Assembly (NCBI RefSeq): GCF_000384815.1
Contig: NZ_ARQF01000020.1
Coordinates: forward strand, 372,001-436,000
Source of the DNA: Halodesulfovibrio aestuarii DSM 17919 = ATCC 29578
Lineage (GTDB): Bacteria; Desulfobacterota; Desulfovibrionia; Desulfovibrionales; Desulfovibrionaceae
DNA length: 64,000 nt
Direction of reading: 5' to 3'
Each line of letters starts with the position of its first letter. Positions within the stretch are counted from its first letter, which is position 1. The notes under the pieces were generated by a model. That model was not told where the DNA came from. It made no database searches and was given only the letters and a program-made list of their open reading frames with translations. Position numbers and translations under genes: made by a program. This document shows positions 55,193 to 64,000 of the stretch, in pieces.

Positions 55193-55534
55193 GTTATTTG
55201 CCTTGACATTGGAGCAAGGGAAGCATACGCACTCCTTGCCGGTTATAATTACAAGATGGCGCAGGACATCTTAGACTGCGACGAGCCTGCTATGTATTTA
55301 ACCATAGCGTGGTTGGCTCGGTAAAAATTTCTTTGCACCTCGGCAATGTACGAAAAAAATCATTCATCCTGAGGCATGCAGACTAGTTAAATGCATTTTT
55401 ATGATGCCAGCGCTTATAAACTAAAGCGAACTGTCAACTACATCATCGTTTGTGGAGACTCAATATATTTTTCTTGCCTTCCAAACGCAACTGACGTAAG
55501 AAATTCCGTTCTGCATCTTCGTGAGGAGTTTAAT
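55193..55534 (+). promoter_or_regulatory. rpmE leader with structured RNA
   Basis: 342-bp spacer between tlyA and rpmE. TATAAT at 55244-55249 could start an mRNA near 55256 with a ~280-nt leader. In it is a two-stem hairpin, CGAGCC/GGCTCG (55282-55287, 55315-55320) enclosing GCTATG/CATAGC. It may be an autoregulatory ribosomal-protein leader, by analogy; no known L31 motif was identified. Confidence 0.4.
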
Positions 55535-55744
55535 ATGAAAAAAGATACCCATCCAAAAGTGTTTAAGGCAAAAATTTCTTGTGCATGCGGCTACGAATCC
55601 GAAGCACGTTCTACTAAAGGTGAAACAGTAGCTGTTGAGATTTGCTCTCAGTGCCACCCGTTCTACACCGGTAAACAGCGCTTCGTTGATACCGCAGGTC
55701 GTATCGATCGTTTCCGCAAGAAATACGCCAATTTCCAGAAATAG
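55535..55744 (+). CDS. rpmE: Ribosomal protein L31 (zinc-binding type)
   Basis: 69-aa large-subunit protein with zinc ligands in SCACGY and [12 protein letters not shown], ending in [12 protein letters not shown] after GAGGAG, 8 nt spacing; the open frame extends upstream but is not plausible coding. First gene of a rightward group with DUF1385, prfA and prmC. Confidence 0.95.
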   Translation: MKKDTHPKVFKAKISCACGYESEARSTKGETVAVEICSQCHPFYTGKQRFVDTAGRIDRFRKKYANFQK

Positions 55745-55854
55745 CACTTTTCTCGCATTTTTTGAGGCCGTCGCCAGACCGGCGGCGAATCTTCCTCCCC
55801 TTAAAGGTTTTCTTTTTGGGGAGGAGTATTCTTTAGCTCGACTGCGAGGAACAG

Positions 55855-56865
55855 ATGACTACTCTCCGCAAAAATTTCCGCTCCGTTTTATCAACCATAC
55901 TTTCTGCAGCCCGATGTAACGTCGGTGGTCAGGCAGTCATGGAAGGCGTTATGATGCGCAATCAGGATCGTCTAGCTATTGCAGTTCGCAAAGCTGACGG
56001 TTCAATTATTGTAGATCAACGCCCATGGTTCACTTTTTCTAAAGCTGATTTTTTTAAGCGTCCTTTCGTACGCGGCTTTCCTATCCTTATAGAAACACTG
56101 GTCAATGGCATTAAGGCTCTTAACTTTTCCGCGACACAAGCTGTAGATGCAGAAGAGGAAGAAGAACTTAAGCCGTGGCACCTCACCCTTACACTGATCT
56201 GCTCTGTAGGCATTGCATTATTTCTTTTTGTCGTGCTGCCTCACTTGTTCTCCATCGGGATGAACTACTTGGGGATTGGCGGTGATGTAAACGGGCTTTC
56301 ATTTCAGATATGGGATGGTTTCTTTAAATTCAGCATCTTTTTGGGATACATCATTAGTATCTCATTTATCCCTGATATAAAACGCGTTTTTCAGTACCAT
56401 GGCGCAGAACATAAAGTTATCTGGGCGTTTGAAGATGGAAAGGCTGTAAGCCCGGGCTCTGCAATTCTTCATAGCAGACTGCACCCACGCTGCGGCACAA
56501 CGTTCATGCTTTTTGTTCTATCTGTTGCCATTATCCTGCACACAATCCTTGTTCCAATAATGCTTATGATCTGGACACCGGAATCTGCAGTCGTAAAACA
56601 CAGTTTTATTATCTTTTTTAAGTTATTGCTTATGGCGCCTATCAGCGCATTTGCATATGAACTTATTAAATACAGCGCAAAAATTAATGATACAATCTTA
56701 GGCAAAATCCTCAGCGCACCGGGTATGATGCTGCAAATGCTCACTACCCACGAACCAGATTCACAGCAGCTTGAGGTTGCCATTGTTGCACTTAAGGAAG
56801 CTCTCGGAAACGAGGCTCCTGACGATATATATACCCCTGAGTATACAGTAGCGGAGAAAGCATAA
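55855..56865 (+). CDS. DUF1385 membrane protein (YqhQ-like)
   Basis: 336 aa with about four hydrophobic segments and the family hallmark [14 protein letters not shown] near the N-terminus, then [14 protein letters not shown] and [13 protein letters not shown]. Often encoded between rpmE and prfA in many bacteria, as here. Membrane location, function unknown. Stop overlaps the prfA ATG (TAATG). Confidence 0.9.
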   Translation: MTTLRKNFRSVLSTILSAARCNVGGQAVMEGVMMRNQDRLAIAVRKADGSIIVDQRPWFTFSKADFFKRPFVRGFPILIETLVNGIKALNFSATQAVDAEEEEELKPWHLTLTLICSVGIALFLFVVLPHLFSIGMNYLGIGGDVNGLSFQIWDGFFKFSIFLGYIISISFIPDIKRVFQYHGAEHKVIWAFEDGKAVSPGSAILHSRLHPRCGTTFMLFVLSVAIILHTILVPIMLMIWTPESAVVKHSFIIFFKLLLMAPISAFAYELIKYSAKINDTILGKILSAPGMMLQMLTTHEPDSQQLEVAIVALKEALGNEAPDDIYTPEYTVAEKA

Positions 56866-57935
56866 TGTTAGCCAAGTTAGAACATCTTGAGCGCAAATTC
56901 GAAGACCTTGAACAGCAGCTCAGCTCTCCTGAAGTATTTGGTGATCAGGAACGCTATCGCAAACTGACTAAGGCTCATTCTGATCTTAAAGACGTTGTTG
57001 AAGCATTCCGCAAATACCGCACCATGCAGGAATCTCTTGAAGAAAACAAAGAGCTCATGCATGACAGCGATCCGGAACTTGCTGAAATGGCAAAAGAAGA
57101 AGTGAAAGAACTTGAGCGCCAACTTCCAGAAATGGAAGAGCAGCTCACTATCCTTCTACTTCCTAAAGATCCAATGGATGAAAAAAACACCATCCTGGAA
57201 ATCCGCGCCGGTACCGGCGGTGACGAAGCTGCACTTTTTGCTGGAGACTTATTCCGCATGTATTCCCGCTATGCTGAACGCATTGGCTGGAAAATAGAAC
57301 TGCTGAGCACAAGCGAAACAGGAACCGGTGGCCTCAAAGAGGTTATCGCACTTGTTAAGGGCGACAAAGTTTACAGCCGCCTCAAGTTCGAATCCGGCAT
57401 CCACCGCGTGCAGCGCGTACCAGCCACAGAAACTCAGGGTCGAGTTCATACTTCGGCTGCCACAGTAGCAATTATGCCTGAAGCTGAAGAAGTTGACGCA
57501 AATATTCGCAATGAAGACCTTCGATTCGACGTTTTCCGTGCTTCCGGCCCTGGTGGTCAGTCCGTTAACACAACTGACTCCGCTATCCGTGTGACACATA
57601 TTCCAACCGGCCTTGTTGTTTCCTGTCAGGACGAAAAGTCCCAGCACAAAAACAAAGCCAAAGCGCTTAAAATTCTTTCATCCCGCTTGTTGCAGAAAGT
57701 GCAGCAGGAACAGCACGATGAACTTGCAGAACAGCGCAAATCACAAGTTGGATCTGGTGACCGTTCCGGTCGTATCCGCACTTACAACTTTGGGCAAGGT
57801 CGCTGTACAGATCACCGTATCAACCTGACCTTGTACAAACTTGACGCCATTATGGACGGCGACATTAACGAGTTGATTGACGCTCTTATTACGGCCGATC
57901 AGACTGAAAAGCTTAAAGCTCAGGCTGACGCATAA
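56865..57935 (+). CDS. prfA: Peptide chain release factor 1
   Basis: 356 aa, reads UAA and UAG stops. The decoding tripeptide is PAT in [19 protein letters not shown], and the GGQ peptidyl-hydrolysis loop is in [18 protein letters not shown] overlaps the DUF1385 stop. prmC, whose product methylates the GGQ glutamine, follows 14 bp later. Confidence 0.97.
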   Translation: MLAKLEHLERKFEDLEQQLSSPEVFGDQERYRKLTKAHSDLKDVVEAFRKYRTMQESLEENKELMHDSDPELAEMAKEEVKELERQLPEMEEQLTILLLPKDPMDEKNTILEIRAGTGGDEAALFAGDLFRMYSRYAERIGWKIELLSTSETGTGGLKEVIALVKGDKVYSRLKFESGIHRVQRVPATETQGRVHTSAATVAIMPEAEEVDANIRNEDLRFDVFRASGPGGQSVNTTDSAIRVTHIPTGLVVSCQDEKSQHKNKAKALKILSSRLLQKVQQEQHDELAEQRKSQVGSGDRSGRIRTYNFGQGRCTDHRINLTLYKLDAIMDGDINELIDALITADQTEKLKAQADA

Positions 57936-57949
57936 GACACGAGGGCATT

Positions 57950-58828
57950 ATGGCGGTACAAAAACCCGCACAGCTCACTATTCAGACGATACTTACAGCC
58001 TTCTCGGGATACCTTTCCGGGAAGGCTGTTGATTCTCCTAGACTCTCGGCTGAACTAGTGCTCCGCAAAATACTAGGCATATCCCGCCTCGACATCCTTA
58101 TTCACTCCCACCGTGAGGTTTCCCATGAAGCGTACGCTGAGATGGAAAAACTCATCCTGCGGCGCGGAACCGGAGAGCCGGCGGCATACATCATGGGTGA
58201 GCGAGAATTTTATGGGAGACCGTTTCAGGTCAATCCACATACCCTTATTCCGCGTCCGGAAACAGAGCATCTTATAGAAGCTGTTCTTGAACGCTTTGCT
58301 CACAAAGGGCCATTCCGCTTTGCAGACTTAGGCACAGGAAGTGGATGCATTGCCACAACTATTGCTGCTGAATTGCCAGAGGCATACGGCGTTGCAGTCG
58401 ACCTTTCAGAAGGGGCACTTGCCACAGCAAAGCAGAATATAAAAGACAACGGAGTTGCCAGCAGAGTTACGTGCATTCGTGCCGATTTCACCACACCGTT
58501 GTTCAAAAACAACACATTTGACCTGATTGCCACAAATCCGCCATATGTCAGCCAGTCAGAATATATAAAGCTAGACCCCGAAGTTCAGCAATTTGAACCA
58601 GCTTCTGCGTTAGTTCCGGGCACAAGCGGACTTGAACACGGAACACTACTCATAGAGCTTGCCTCCAAGTGGCTTAACCCATCAGGATTCTTCATTATGG
58701 AAATGGGCTTCTGGCAAGGCCCTGATTTACTGAAAGAATTTGATAAGAATCCTACAAAATGGGCCGAAACGGCTATCATTAAAGATCTATCCGGTCATGA
58801 TCGTTTCGTCTGTGGATATAAAGTATAG
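57950..58828 (+). CDS. prmC: Release-factor glutamine methyltransferase
   Basis: 292-aa SAM enzyme with helical N-terminal domain and Rossmann core: LIPRPETEHLIEAVL, ADLGTGSGCIATTIA and the catalytic ATNPPYVS. Methylates the glutamine of the GGQ loop in RF1/RF2. Follows prfA by 14 bp, the usual prfA-prmC pair. Confidence 0.96.
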   Translation: MAVQKPAQLTIQTILTAFSGYLSGKAVDSPRLSAELVLRKILGISRLDILIHSHREVSHEAYAEMEKLILRRGTGEPAAYIMGEREFYGRPFQVNPHTLIPRPETEHLIEAVLERFAHKGPFRFADLGTGSGCIATTIAAELPEAYGVAVDLSEGALATAKQNIKDNGVASRVTCIRADFTTPLFKNNTFDLIATNPPYVSQSEYIKLDPEVQQFEPASALVPGTSGLEHGTLLIELASKWLNPSGFFIMEMGFWQGPDLLKEFDKNPTKWAETAIIKDLSGHDRFVCGYKV

Positions 58829-58973
58829 CACTGTGCTAAAAAGTCACACTGTGCTAAAAGCACACAGTTAGCCGAGGTAGCCTCAGTATAAAAAAACTAT
58901 TAATTCCAATATAATAAATACAAAAACACCTCTGGCACATTCTTTGCTTATACCATGTTGGAGGGAACTTTTA

Positions 58974-59888
58974 ATGCTACAAAAGACAATTAACAAATCA
59001 ATCGGATGCTCAGGTGTTGGCGTACACAGTGGTAAAATAGTAAAACTTACATTACACCCTGCCGCTGAAGACACAGGCATCATTTTTCATATACATGGCG
59101 AAGACGGCGTAAAGGTTATCGCACCTACACCGCAACTCGTAACTGCTACCCAGCTTGCAACAGTTCTCGGAGTTGGCAACACCTCAGCCGCAACAGTAGA
59201 ACACCTTCTTGCAGCAATCCACGGAATGCAGATCGACAACATCCGTATCGAAATCCAAGGCGGAGAAGTTCCAATCATGGACGGCTCAGCTGCTTCTTTC
59301 ATCTTCCTGCTTAAAGATGCCGGACTGCGCAAACAGGCTCGCCCCCGCACAGTGAAACGCATCAAGAAAGAAATCAATTTCGAACGCGATGGCAAACGCA
59401 TCAGCGCCAAGCCACACAAAGGACTTTCCATCGACTACACCATCGACTTTGCACACCCTCTCATTGGCGTGCAGACGATGTCCGTTGAAGTCACCCCGGA
59501 AACATTCGCTACAGACATCGCAAAAGCACGAACTTTCGGTTTCTTCCGCGAAGTTGAATACCTGCGATCTAAAAAGCTCGCTCTTGGCGGTTCCCTTGAG
59601 AACGCAATTGTACTTGATGACTACAATGTACTGAATGAAGACGGATTACGCTTCCCCGACGAATTTGTTCGCCATAAGATCCTCGATTTCATTGGTGATA
59701 TGACCATGCTTGGCGCACCTCTCGAGGGACACTTTGAAGTTTACTGCTCCGGTCACGCGCTGAACAACCAGTTCCTGCGCACAATCGATGAAAACGCAGA
59801 CATCTACCTTGAAAGTGTCACCGCAGAAGCACCAGCACCGGTAGAAGTTCCTGAAGTTGCTGCTTCCGCAGCAACAGCTGTGGCATAA
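58974..59888 (+). CDS. lpxC: UDP-3-O-acyl-N-acetylglucosamine deacetylase
   Basis: Committed step of lipid A synthesis, zinc-dependent. 304 aa. Zinc/catalytic motifs: TVEHLLAAIHG (first His), KILDFIGDM with the preceding His in VRHK, and the C-terminal His in CSGHALNNQF. ATG 58974 (LQKTINKS) has GGAGGG; an ATG ten codons upstream lies before the ribosome site. Ala-rich tail of ~20 residues. Confirms a Gram-negative outer membrane. Terminator follows. Confidence 0.95.
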   Translation: MLQKTINKSIGCSGVGVHSGKIVKLTLHPAAEDTGIIFHIHGEDGVKVIAPTPQLVTATQLATVLGVGNTSAATVEHLLAAIHGMQIDNIRIEIQGGEVPIMDGSAASFIFLLKDAGLRKQARPRTVKRIKKEINFERDGKRISAKPHKGLSIDYTIDFAHPLIGVQTMSVEVTPETFATDIAKARTFGFFREVEYLRSKKLALGGSLENAIVLDDYNVLNEDGLRFPDEFVRHKILDFIGDMTMLGAPLEGHFEVYCSGHALNNQFLRTIDENADIYLESVTAEAPAPVEVPEVAASAATAVA

Positions 59889-59915
59889 ACAACCTCCTCC
59901 CTCTTTTGTATACAT

Positions 59916-59942
59916 GACCGCCCATTGGGCGGTCTTTTTTTT
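59916..59942 (+). terminator. Intrinsic terminator of lpxC
   Basis: GACCGCCC / GGGCGGTC stem with ATT loop followed by eight T. Confidence 0.95.
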
Positions 59943-60343
59943 CGCCTTACTATATATAAAGCTACTCACCTCTTCTCACACGTTCTATCACCCCCAGCCC
60001 CCTCAATTATATTCACCAGCAAAAGTAAAAAGATATAAAACACCAGCAATCAATATTCGACTATAGTGTGTCCGCACCACCATGCAGCAGTAATTTTTTT
60101 TAAAGATCAAATCCACGGCTTATCAAATTATAGTGGACAAATGCCGTAAAAAGAACGAGTGTCGATCCTTGTTGCTCAGGCAACGACTGTCTAAGTGGCT
60201 AAAATCTAGAGATTAACTACAGCTTTTGCTTTTTTTCAACTGTCTGTTTTTTTTGCCTTTTTTAAAAAAGACAAAAAAAAGATCTAAAAAAGTGTTTTTT
60301 TACTTGCCAAAACGTTGGGGGGTATATAAACACTCTTCTCGTT
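59943..60343 (+). other. AT-rich region upstream of the tRNA-tuf operon
   Basis: 401 bp, no gene. Contains a small hairpin GTTGC-TCAG-GCAAC (60171-60184) of unclear role. The tRNA promoter is near the right end: TTTACT (60299) or TTGCCA (60304) with TATATA at 60323, preceded by A/T-rich tracts suited as an UP element for a strongly expressed operon. Confidence 0.55.
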
Positions 60344-60419
60344 GCTGGCGTAGCTCAATTGGTAGAGCAGCTGATTTGTAATCAGCAGGTTGCGGGTTCA
60401 AGTCCCATCGCCAGCTCCA
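60344..60419 (+). tRNA. tRNA-Thr (anticodon TGT)
   Basis: Full cloverleaf: GCTGGCG/CGCCAGC acceptor, anticodon loop with TGT (CTGATTTGTAATCAG), GGTTCAAGTCC T arm, encoded CCA. First of four tRNAs ahead of tuf. Confidence 0.97.
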
Positions 60420-60424
60420 GAACA

Positions 60425-60510
60425 GGTGGGGTTCCCGAGTGGCCAAAGGGAACAGACTGTAAATCTGTCGGCGTACGCCTTCGGAGGTTCAAATCCTCCC
60501 CCCACCACCA
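60425..60510 (+). tRNA. tRNA-Tyr (anticodon GTA)
   Basis: 86 nt, class II with long variable arm. GGTGGGG/CCCCACC acceptor, loop ACTGTAAATC with GTA anticodon, encoded CCA. Starts 5 nt after tRNA-Thr. Confidence 0.97.
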
Positions 60511-60565
60511 GTTGCTAAGTAGCAGGCTGTAGGAGACTCAAGTCGGAGAACTACGGCGCTTATAA

Positions 60566-60641
60566 GCGGGAATAGCTCAATTGGTAGAGCATCAGCCTTC
60601 CAAGCTGAGGGTTGCGAGTTCGAGTCTCGTTTCCCGCTCCA
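60566..60641 (+). tRNA. tRNA-Gly (anticodon TCC)
   Basis: GCGGGAA/TTCCCGC acceptor, anticodon loop CTTCCAA giving TCC, encoded CCA. Confidence 0.97.
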
Positions 60642-60681
60642 ACTAGCCTGAGTTCTCCCTATAGCTTTTTGAATAAGAGAA

Positions 60682-60757
<76 letters not shown>

Positions 60758-60807
60758 TTAATTATTTTCGGATAACCGAGAAAATTCATTGCCAGGGAGA
60801 TTTACTC

Positions 60808-62001
60808 ATGGGTAAACAAAAATTTGAACGTAGTAAGCCGCATGTAAACATCGGCACCATTGGTCACATTGACCACGGTAAAACCACTCTCACCGCAGCT
60901 ATCACTAAAATTGCTGCACTCAAAATGGGCGGCGTTGCTGTAGCTTTTGACGAAATCGACAAAGCTCCAGAAGAAAAAGAACGCGGTATCACCATTGCAA
61001 CTGCTCACGTTGAGTACGAAACTGACAGCCGTCACTACGCTCACGTTGACTGCCCAGGTCACGCAGACTACATCAAAAACATGATCACCGGTGCCGCTCA
61101 GATGGACGGTGGTATCCTCGTTGTTGCAGCTACTGACGGTCCTATGCCTCAGACTCGTGAGCACATCCTGCTCGCTCGTCAGGTTGGTGTACCTTCCCTC
61201 GTTGTATTCATGAACAAATGCGACATGGTAGACGACGAAGAACTGCTTGAACTCGTTGAAATGGAAGTTCGTGAACTTCTTTCTTCTTACGATTTCCCAG
61301 GTGACGACATTCCTGTAATTCGTGGTTCTGCACTTAAAGCACTCGAAGCAGATTCTGCTGACGATGCTGATGCAGCTCCAATCCTCGAACTCCTCGATGC
61401 TTGTGACTCTTACATTCCTGAGCCACAGCGTGATATCGACAAACCTTTCCTTCTTCCTATCGAAGACGTGTTCTCCATCTCCGGTCGTGGTACAGTAGTA
61501 ACTGGCCGTGTTGAACGTGGTGTTATCACTGTTGGTGAAGAAGTAGAAATCGTTGGTATCAAAGATACTCAGAAAACTACTTGTACCGGCGTTGAAATGT
61601 TCCGTAAACTTCTCGACCGTGGTGAAGCTGGCGATAACGTTGGTCTTCTTATCCGTGGTATTAAACGTGATGAAGTTGAACGTGGTCAGGTTCTTTGTAA
61701 ACCTGGTTCCATCAACCCACACACCAAGTTTAAAGCAGAAGTATACGTACTTTCTAAAGATGAAGGCGGACGTCACACTCCATTCTTCACTGGTTACCGC
61801 CCTCAGTTCTACTTCCGTACAACTGACATCACCGGCGTAATCGCTCTTGACGAAGGCGTTGAAATGGTAATGCCAGGCGATAACGCTGTATTCAACGTAG
61901 AACTCATTCACCCAATCGCTATGGAAACTGGTCTCCGCTTCGCTATCCGCGAAGGTGGCCGTACCGTAGGTGCAGGTGTTGTATCTGAGATCGTGGAGTA
62001 A
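60808..62001 (+). CDS. tuf: Elongation factor Tu
   Basis: 397 aa, delivers aminoacyl-tRNA to the ribosome. GTPase motifs GHIDHGKTT (with K and T of the P-loop), DCPGH and NKCD, then the two beta-barrel domains to the C-terminal VVSEIVE. Start ATG with GGGAGA. Codon use is strongly biased, giving a long spurious frame on the opposite strand. Cotranscribed with the upstream tRNAs and rpmG. Confidence 0.98.
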   Translation: MGKQKFERSKPHVNIGTIGHIDHGKTTLTAAITKIAALKMGGVAVAFDEIDKAPEEKERGITIATAHVEYETDSRHYAHVDCPGHADYIKNMITGAAQMDGGILVVAATDGPMPQTREHILLARQVGVPSLVVFMNKCDMVDDEELLELVEMEVRELLSSYDFPGDDIPVIRGSALKALEADSADDADAAPILELLDACDSYIPEPQRDIDKPFLLPIEDVFSISGRGTVVTGRVERGVITVGEEVEIVGIKDTQKTTCTGVEMFRKLLDRGEAGDNVGLLIRGIKRDEVERGQVLCKPGSINPHTKFKAEVYVLSKDEGGRHTPFFTGYRPQFYFRTTDITGVIALDEGVEMVMPGDNAVFNVELIHPIAMETGLRFAIREGGRTVGAGVVSEIVE

Positions 62002-62004
62002 TTC

Positions 62005-62154
62005 ATGCGCGTTAATATCCAGCTCGCTTGCACAGAGTGCAAACGACGCAATTACGCGACCGTAAAGAATAAGAAGACCACTACTGGTCGTGTTGAATTG
62101 AACAAGTATTGTCCTTGGGACAAGAAACACACTCTTCATCGCGAAACTAAGTAG
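62005..62154 (+). CDS. rpmG: Ribosomal protein L33
   Basis: 49 aa, beginning [12 protein letters not shown] and ending KHTLHRETK. Cys pair CTEC plus one Cys in YCPWDKK, so three of the usual four, as in some L33 types with CPRDKK. ATG 3 bp after the tuf stop. Too short for most gene callers' default but a clear ribosomal protein. Confidence 0.93.
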   Translation: MRVNIQLACTECKRRNYATVKNKKTTTGRVELNKYCPWDKKHTLHRETK

Positions 62155-62169
62155 TTGTTATAAAAACGC

Positions 62170-62246
62170 AGGGGTGTAGCTCCAACGGCTAGAGCGCCGG
62201 TCTCCAAAACCGGATGTTGCGGGTTCGAATCCCTCCACCCCTGCCA
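62170..62246 (+). tRNA. tRNA-Trp (anticodon CCA)
   Basis: AGGGGTG/CACCCCT acceptor, anticodon loop CTCCAAA giving CCA, G discriminator, encoded CCA end. Lies between rpmG and secE, the conserved position in many proteobacteria. Confidence 0.97.
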
Positions 62247-62279
62247 TTTTCTTCTTCCTTCTTTCACGGCGAGGCGACA

Positions 62280-62516
62280 ATGGCAAAAAAGCACTCCAAA
62301 AAAGCTGAAGCGAAAGCTAGCGAAGCTAACAAAGCAACTCAGCTTAAAGAGTTCTTCGAAGAGTCCCAGGTCGAAATTAAAAAAGTAGTCTGGCCCTCCC
62401 GAAAAGAGACAGTGACAACCAGCATCGCAGTGCTGGCTCTTGTTGTTGTCATGTCTCTATTTCTAGGCTTTGTAGATTTAGGTCTTACAAAGCTTGTAGA
62501 ATACATTCTTTCCTAA
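62280..62516 (+). CDS. secE: Preprotein translocase subunit SecE
   Basis: 78 aa with one C-terminal membrane segment (~45-65) and the conserved cytoplasmic helix (FFEESQVEIKKVVWPSRKE). Short single-membrane-helix type found outside enterics. The ATG follows GGCGAGGCG. nusG begins 12 bp downstream. Confidence 0.95.
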   Translation: MAKKHSKKAEAKASEANKATQLKEFFEESQVEIKKVVWPSRKETVTTSIAVLALVVVMSLFLGFVDLGLTKLVEYILS

Positions 62517-62528
62517 ACGGATATTCCT

Positions 62529-63083
62529 ATGACCGAGGAACAAGCACCCGTAAGAAAAGCTCGTTGGTACATTATCCACACCTACTCAGGTTTTGAGCAG
62601 CGTGTTGAGCAGACCATCTCTCAGATGATCCGCACCGGCGAAGCACAAGGTGAAATTGAGGAAGTTGTTGTACCTACTGAGAAAGTGGTAGAACTTGTAA
62701 AAGGTGAAAAACGCACCTCTACTCGTAAGTTTTACCCAGGTTATGTTATGGTCAAAATGATCATGACTGATCTCTCTTGGCATCTTATTTCCAACATTCA
62801 GCGGGTAACTGGCTTCATCGGCGGCAAAAACCGCCCTACCCCTATGCGGGATTCAGAAGCAGCACGTATCCTCTCTATGATGGAAGCTCGTCAGGAACAG
62901 CCTCGTCCTAAGTTCAACTTTGAACGCGGTGATGAAGTACGCGTTATTGATGGACCGTTCGGCGGTTTCAACGGCGTCGTGGAAGATGTAAACTACGACA
63001 AGGGTAAGCTCAGAGTATCCGTATCTATTTTCGGCAGACAAACACCTGTCGAGCTGGACTTTGTTCAGGTAGATAAGGGATAA
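62529..63083 (+). CDS. nusG: Transcription termination/antitermination factor NusG
   Basis: 184 aa: NGN domain (ARWYIIHTYSGFEQRVEQTI) and C-terminal KOW domain (RGDEVRVIDGPFGGFNGVVEDV). Couples RNA polymerase to Rho or the ribosome. Follows secE by 12 bp. Confidence 0.97.
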   Translation: MTEEQAPVRKARWYIIHTYSGFEQRVEQTISQMIRTGEAQGEIEEVVVPTEKVVELVKGEKRTSTRKFYPGYVMVKMIMTDLSWHLISNIQRVTGFIGGKNRPTPMRDSEAARILSMMEARQEQPRPKFNFERGDEVRVIDGPFGGFNGVVEDVNYDKGKLRVSVSIFGRQTPVELDFVQVDKG

Positions 63084-63105
63084 ACAAGCACAATAAAGCA
63101 CCTAT

Positions 63106-63121
63106 CGCCACGCAAGTGGCG
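63106..63121 (+). other. Short hairpin between nusG and rplK
   Basis: CGCCAC / GTGGCG stem with GCAA tetraloop, 22 bp before the rplK start. Might be an attenuator or processing site; weak. Confidence 0.4.
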
Positions 63122-63143
63122 TTTGCTATAGAGGTATAGTGGT

Positions 63144-63566
63144 ATGGCTAAAAAAGAAATTGCAAAAATTAAGCTTCAGATTCCTGCTGGTGCGGCGAAC
63201 CCGTCTCCTCCAGTAGGTCCTGCTCTTGGTCAGCACGGCCTGAATATCATGGAGTTCTGTAAAGCGTTCAACGCTAAGACCATGGATCAGAAAGGCATGA
63301 TCATTCCTGTAATCATTACTGTATTCCAGGATCGTTCATTCACTTTCATCACCAAAACTCCACCTGCATCTGTGCTGCTTATCAAAGCTGCAAAAGTTGC
63401 TAAAGGTTCTGGCGAGCCAAACCGTAACAAAGTTGGTTCCGTTACCGATGCACAGATCGAAGAAATTGCTACACTCAAAATGCCTGACCTTAACGCAGCA
63501 GATATTGATGCAGCTAAAAAGATCATCGCAGGTACTGCTCGCTCCATGGGCATTGATGTTAAATAG
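63144..63566 (+). CDS. rplK: Ribosomal protein L11
   Basis: 140 aa, complete, binds the GTPase centre of 23S rRNA. Begins [30 protein letters not shown] and ends [11 protein letters not shown]. Fourth protein gene after tuf in the usual order secE-nusG-rplK-rplA. Confidence 0.98.
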   Translation: MAKKEIAKIKLQIPAGAANPSPPVGPALGQHGLNIMEFCKAFNAKTMDQKGMIIPVIITVFQDRSFTFITKTPPASVLLIKAAKVAKGSGEPNRNKVGSVTDAQIEEIATLKMPDLNAADIDAAKKIIAGTARSMGIDVK

Positions 63567-63586
63567 CATTCTGTAAATCAGTTGGA

Positions 63587-63640
63587 CTGCCGTTCGCCGT
63601 GCATAACGCCCGGCTCTTTTTATCTTAGATCGAGCGGCAG
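63587..63640 (+). other. rplK-rplA intergenic hairpin
   Basis: CTGCCGTTCG / CGAGCGGCAG arms at 63587-63596 and 63631-63640, with an inner GCCG/CGGC followed by CTTTTT. May be an attenuator or autoregulatory site for L1. About 33 bp before the rplA ATG. Confidence 0.4.
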
Positions 63641-63673
63641 GAGATTAACACAGAGAAGAAAAAGGATATTACT

Positions 63674-64000
63674 ATGCCTAAGCATGGGAAAAAATACCGT
63701 AAGGCAGCTGAAGGCCTTGAGCTTACCGCTCGCTTTGCAGTTGAAGAAGCGATGGCTAAAGTAGTTGATTCTGCTTTTGCAAAATTTGATGAAACTGTTG
63801 ACGTTGCTATCAACCTCGGCGTTGATCCTAAATACTCTGACCAGATGGTTCGTGGCGCATGCTCACTTCCACACGGTCTTGGTAAAGACGTGCGCGTAGC
63901 AGTATTCTGTAAAGGCGAAAAACAGGCTGAAGCTCGCGAAGCTGGCGCTGAAATCGTTGGTGCAGAAGATCTCGTAGCAGAAGTTAAAGCTGGTAACCTC
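63674..64000 (+). CDS. rplA: Ribosomal protein L1 (5' part, cut by window)
   Basis: 109 codons of L1 from its ATG (AAGGAT upstream), beginning [15 protein letters not shown] with [20 protein letters not shown] and [14 protein letters not shown], then running off the window. Frame intact to the edge. Confidence 0.96.
   Translation, partial: MPKHGKKYRKAAEGLELTARFAVEEAMAKVVDSAFAKFDETVDVAINLGVDPKYSDQMVRGACSLPHGLGKDVRVAVFCKGEKQAEAREAGAEIVGAEDLVAEVKAGNL

Noticed and set aside
60802-62139. 445-codon open frame on the minus strand opposite tuf
   Set aside because: It mirrors the strongly biased codon use of tuf, has no ribosome site or recognisable domain, and its product is Phe/Cys/Thr/Ser-rich low-quality sequence.

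Overview
This 64-kb window is ordinary chromosome of a mesophilic, probably marine, sulfate-reducing deltaproteobacterium of the Desulfovibrio/Halodesulfovibrio type. Pointers are a signal-peptide-bearing (periplasmic) CbiK cobaltochelatase behind a cobalamin riboswitch, a Tat-exported superoxide-reductase-like protein, several sigma-54 activators, large Cache-domain chemoreceptors, a futalosine-type amidohydrolase ahead of pyrB-pyrC, and the order tuf-rpmG-trnW-secE-nusG-rplK-rplA. No phage, insertion sequence, CRISPR array or rRNA operon was seen. The genus is inferred from gene content only.

Layout. 0.2-2.3 kb: aldo/keto reductase convergent with a membrane metallophosphoesterase. 2.6-4.8 kb: three-gene export operon (DUF2955-type membrane protein, HlyD protein, tiny HTH protein). 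5-7 kb: chemoreceptor. 7.5-11 kb: amidohydrolase-pyrB-pyrC. 11-15 kb: superoxide-reductase-like protein, a degenerate CCA-transferase/HD protein, and the divergent argP/argO pair. 15-19 kb: moeA, ymdB-like gene, tyrS, MarR regulator. 19-32 kb: glycogen phosphorylase, DEAD-box helicase, U32 and PHP proteins, Trm112-like protein, two Hsp20s, YfcE-type phosphodiesterase, Dus, ADP-forming acyl-CoA synthetase and IclR regulator.

32.7-41.4 kb is the most unusual part. A one-domain sigma-54 activator (GAFTHA instead of GAFTGA) is followed by a secreted TPR protein, a MEMO-family protein, a hybrid histidine-kinase-like protein and a response-regulator-like sigma-54 activator. All three phosphorylation sites of this last pair (H-box His and both receiver Asp) are substituted. 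Directly downstream is a near-consensus sigma-54 promoter with two tandem upstream copies of a 16-bp motif, TCCG-N6-CGGACA. It appears to drive a free-standing structured RNA of about 163 nt that ends in a strong intrinsic terminator. This looks like a phosphorylation-independent regulator controlling a sigma-54-dependent small RNA, and is the best candidate here for an undescribed system.

41.5-51.7 kb: a Gate-domain membrane protein, the cobalamin-riboswitch operon (periplasmic cbiK, BtuCDF-like ABC transporter, cobI/cbiL), SOS polymerase umuDC, an orphan ECF transmembrane subunit, and a His-rich metal exporter with a MarR regulator. 51.9-55.2 kb: second chemoreceptor and tlyA-like methyltransferase. 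55.5-59.9 kb: rpmE, DUF1385 gene, prfA, prmC, lpxC. 60.3-64 kb: tRNA-Thr, Tyr, Gly, Thr, then tuf, rpmG, tRNA-Trp, secE, nusG, rplK and the first 109 codons of rplA, cut by the window edge.
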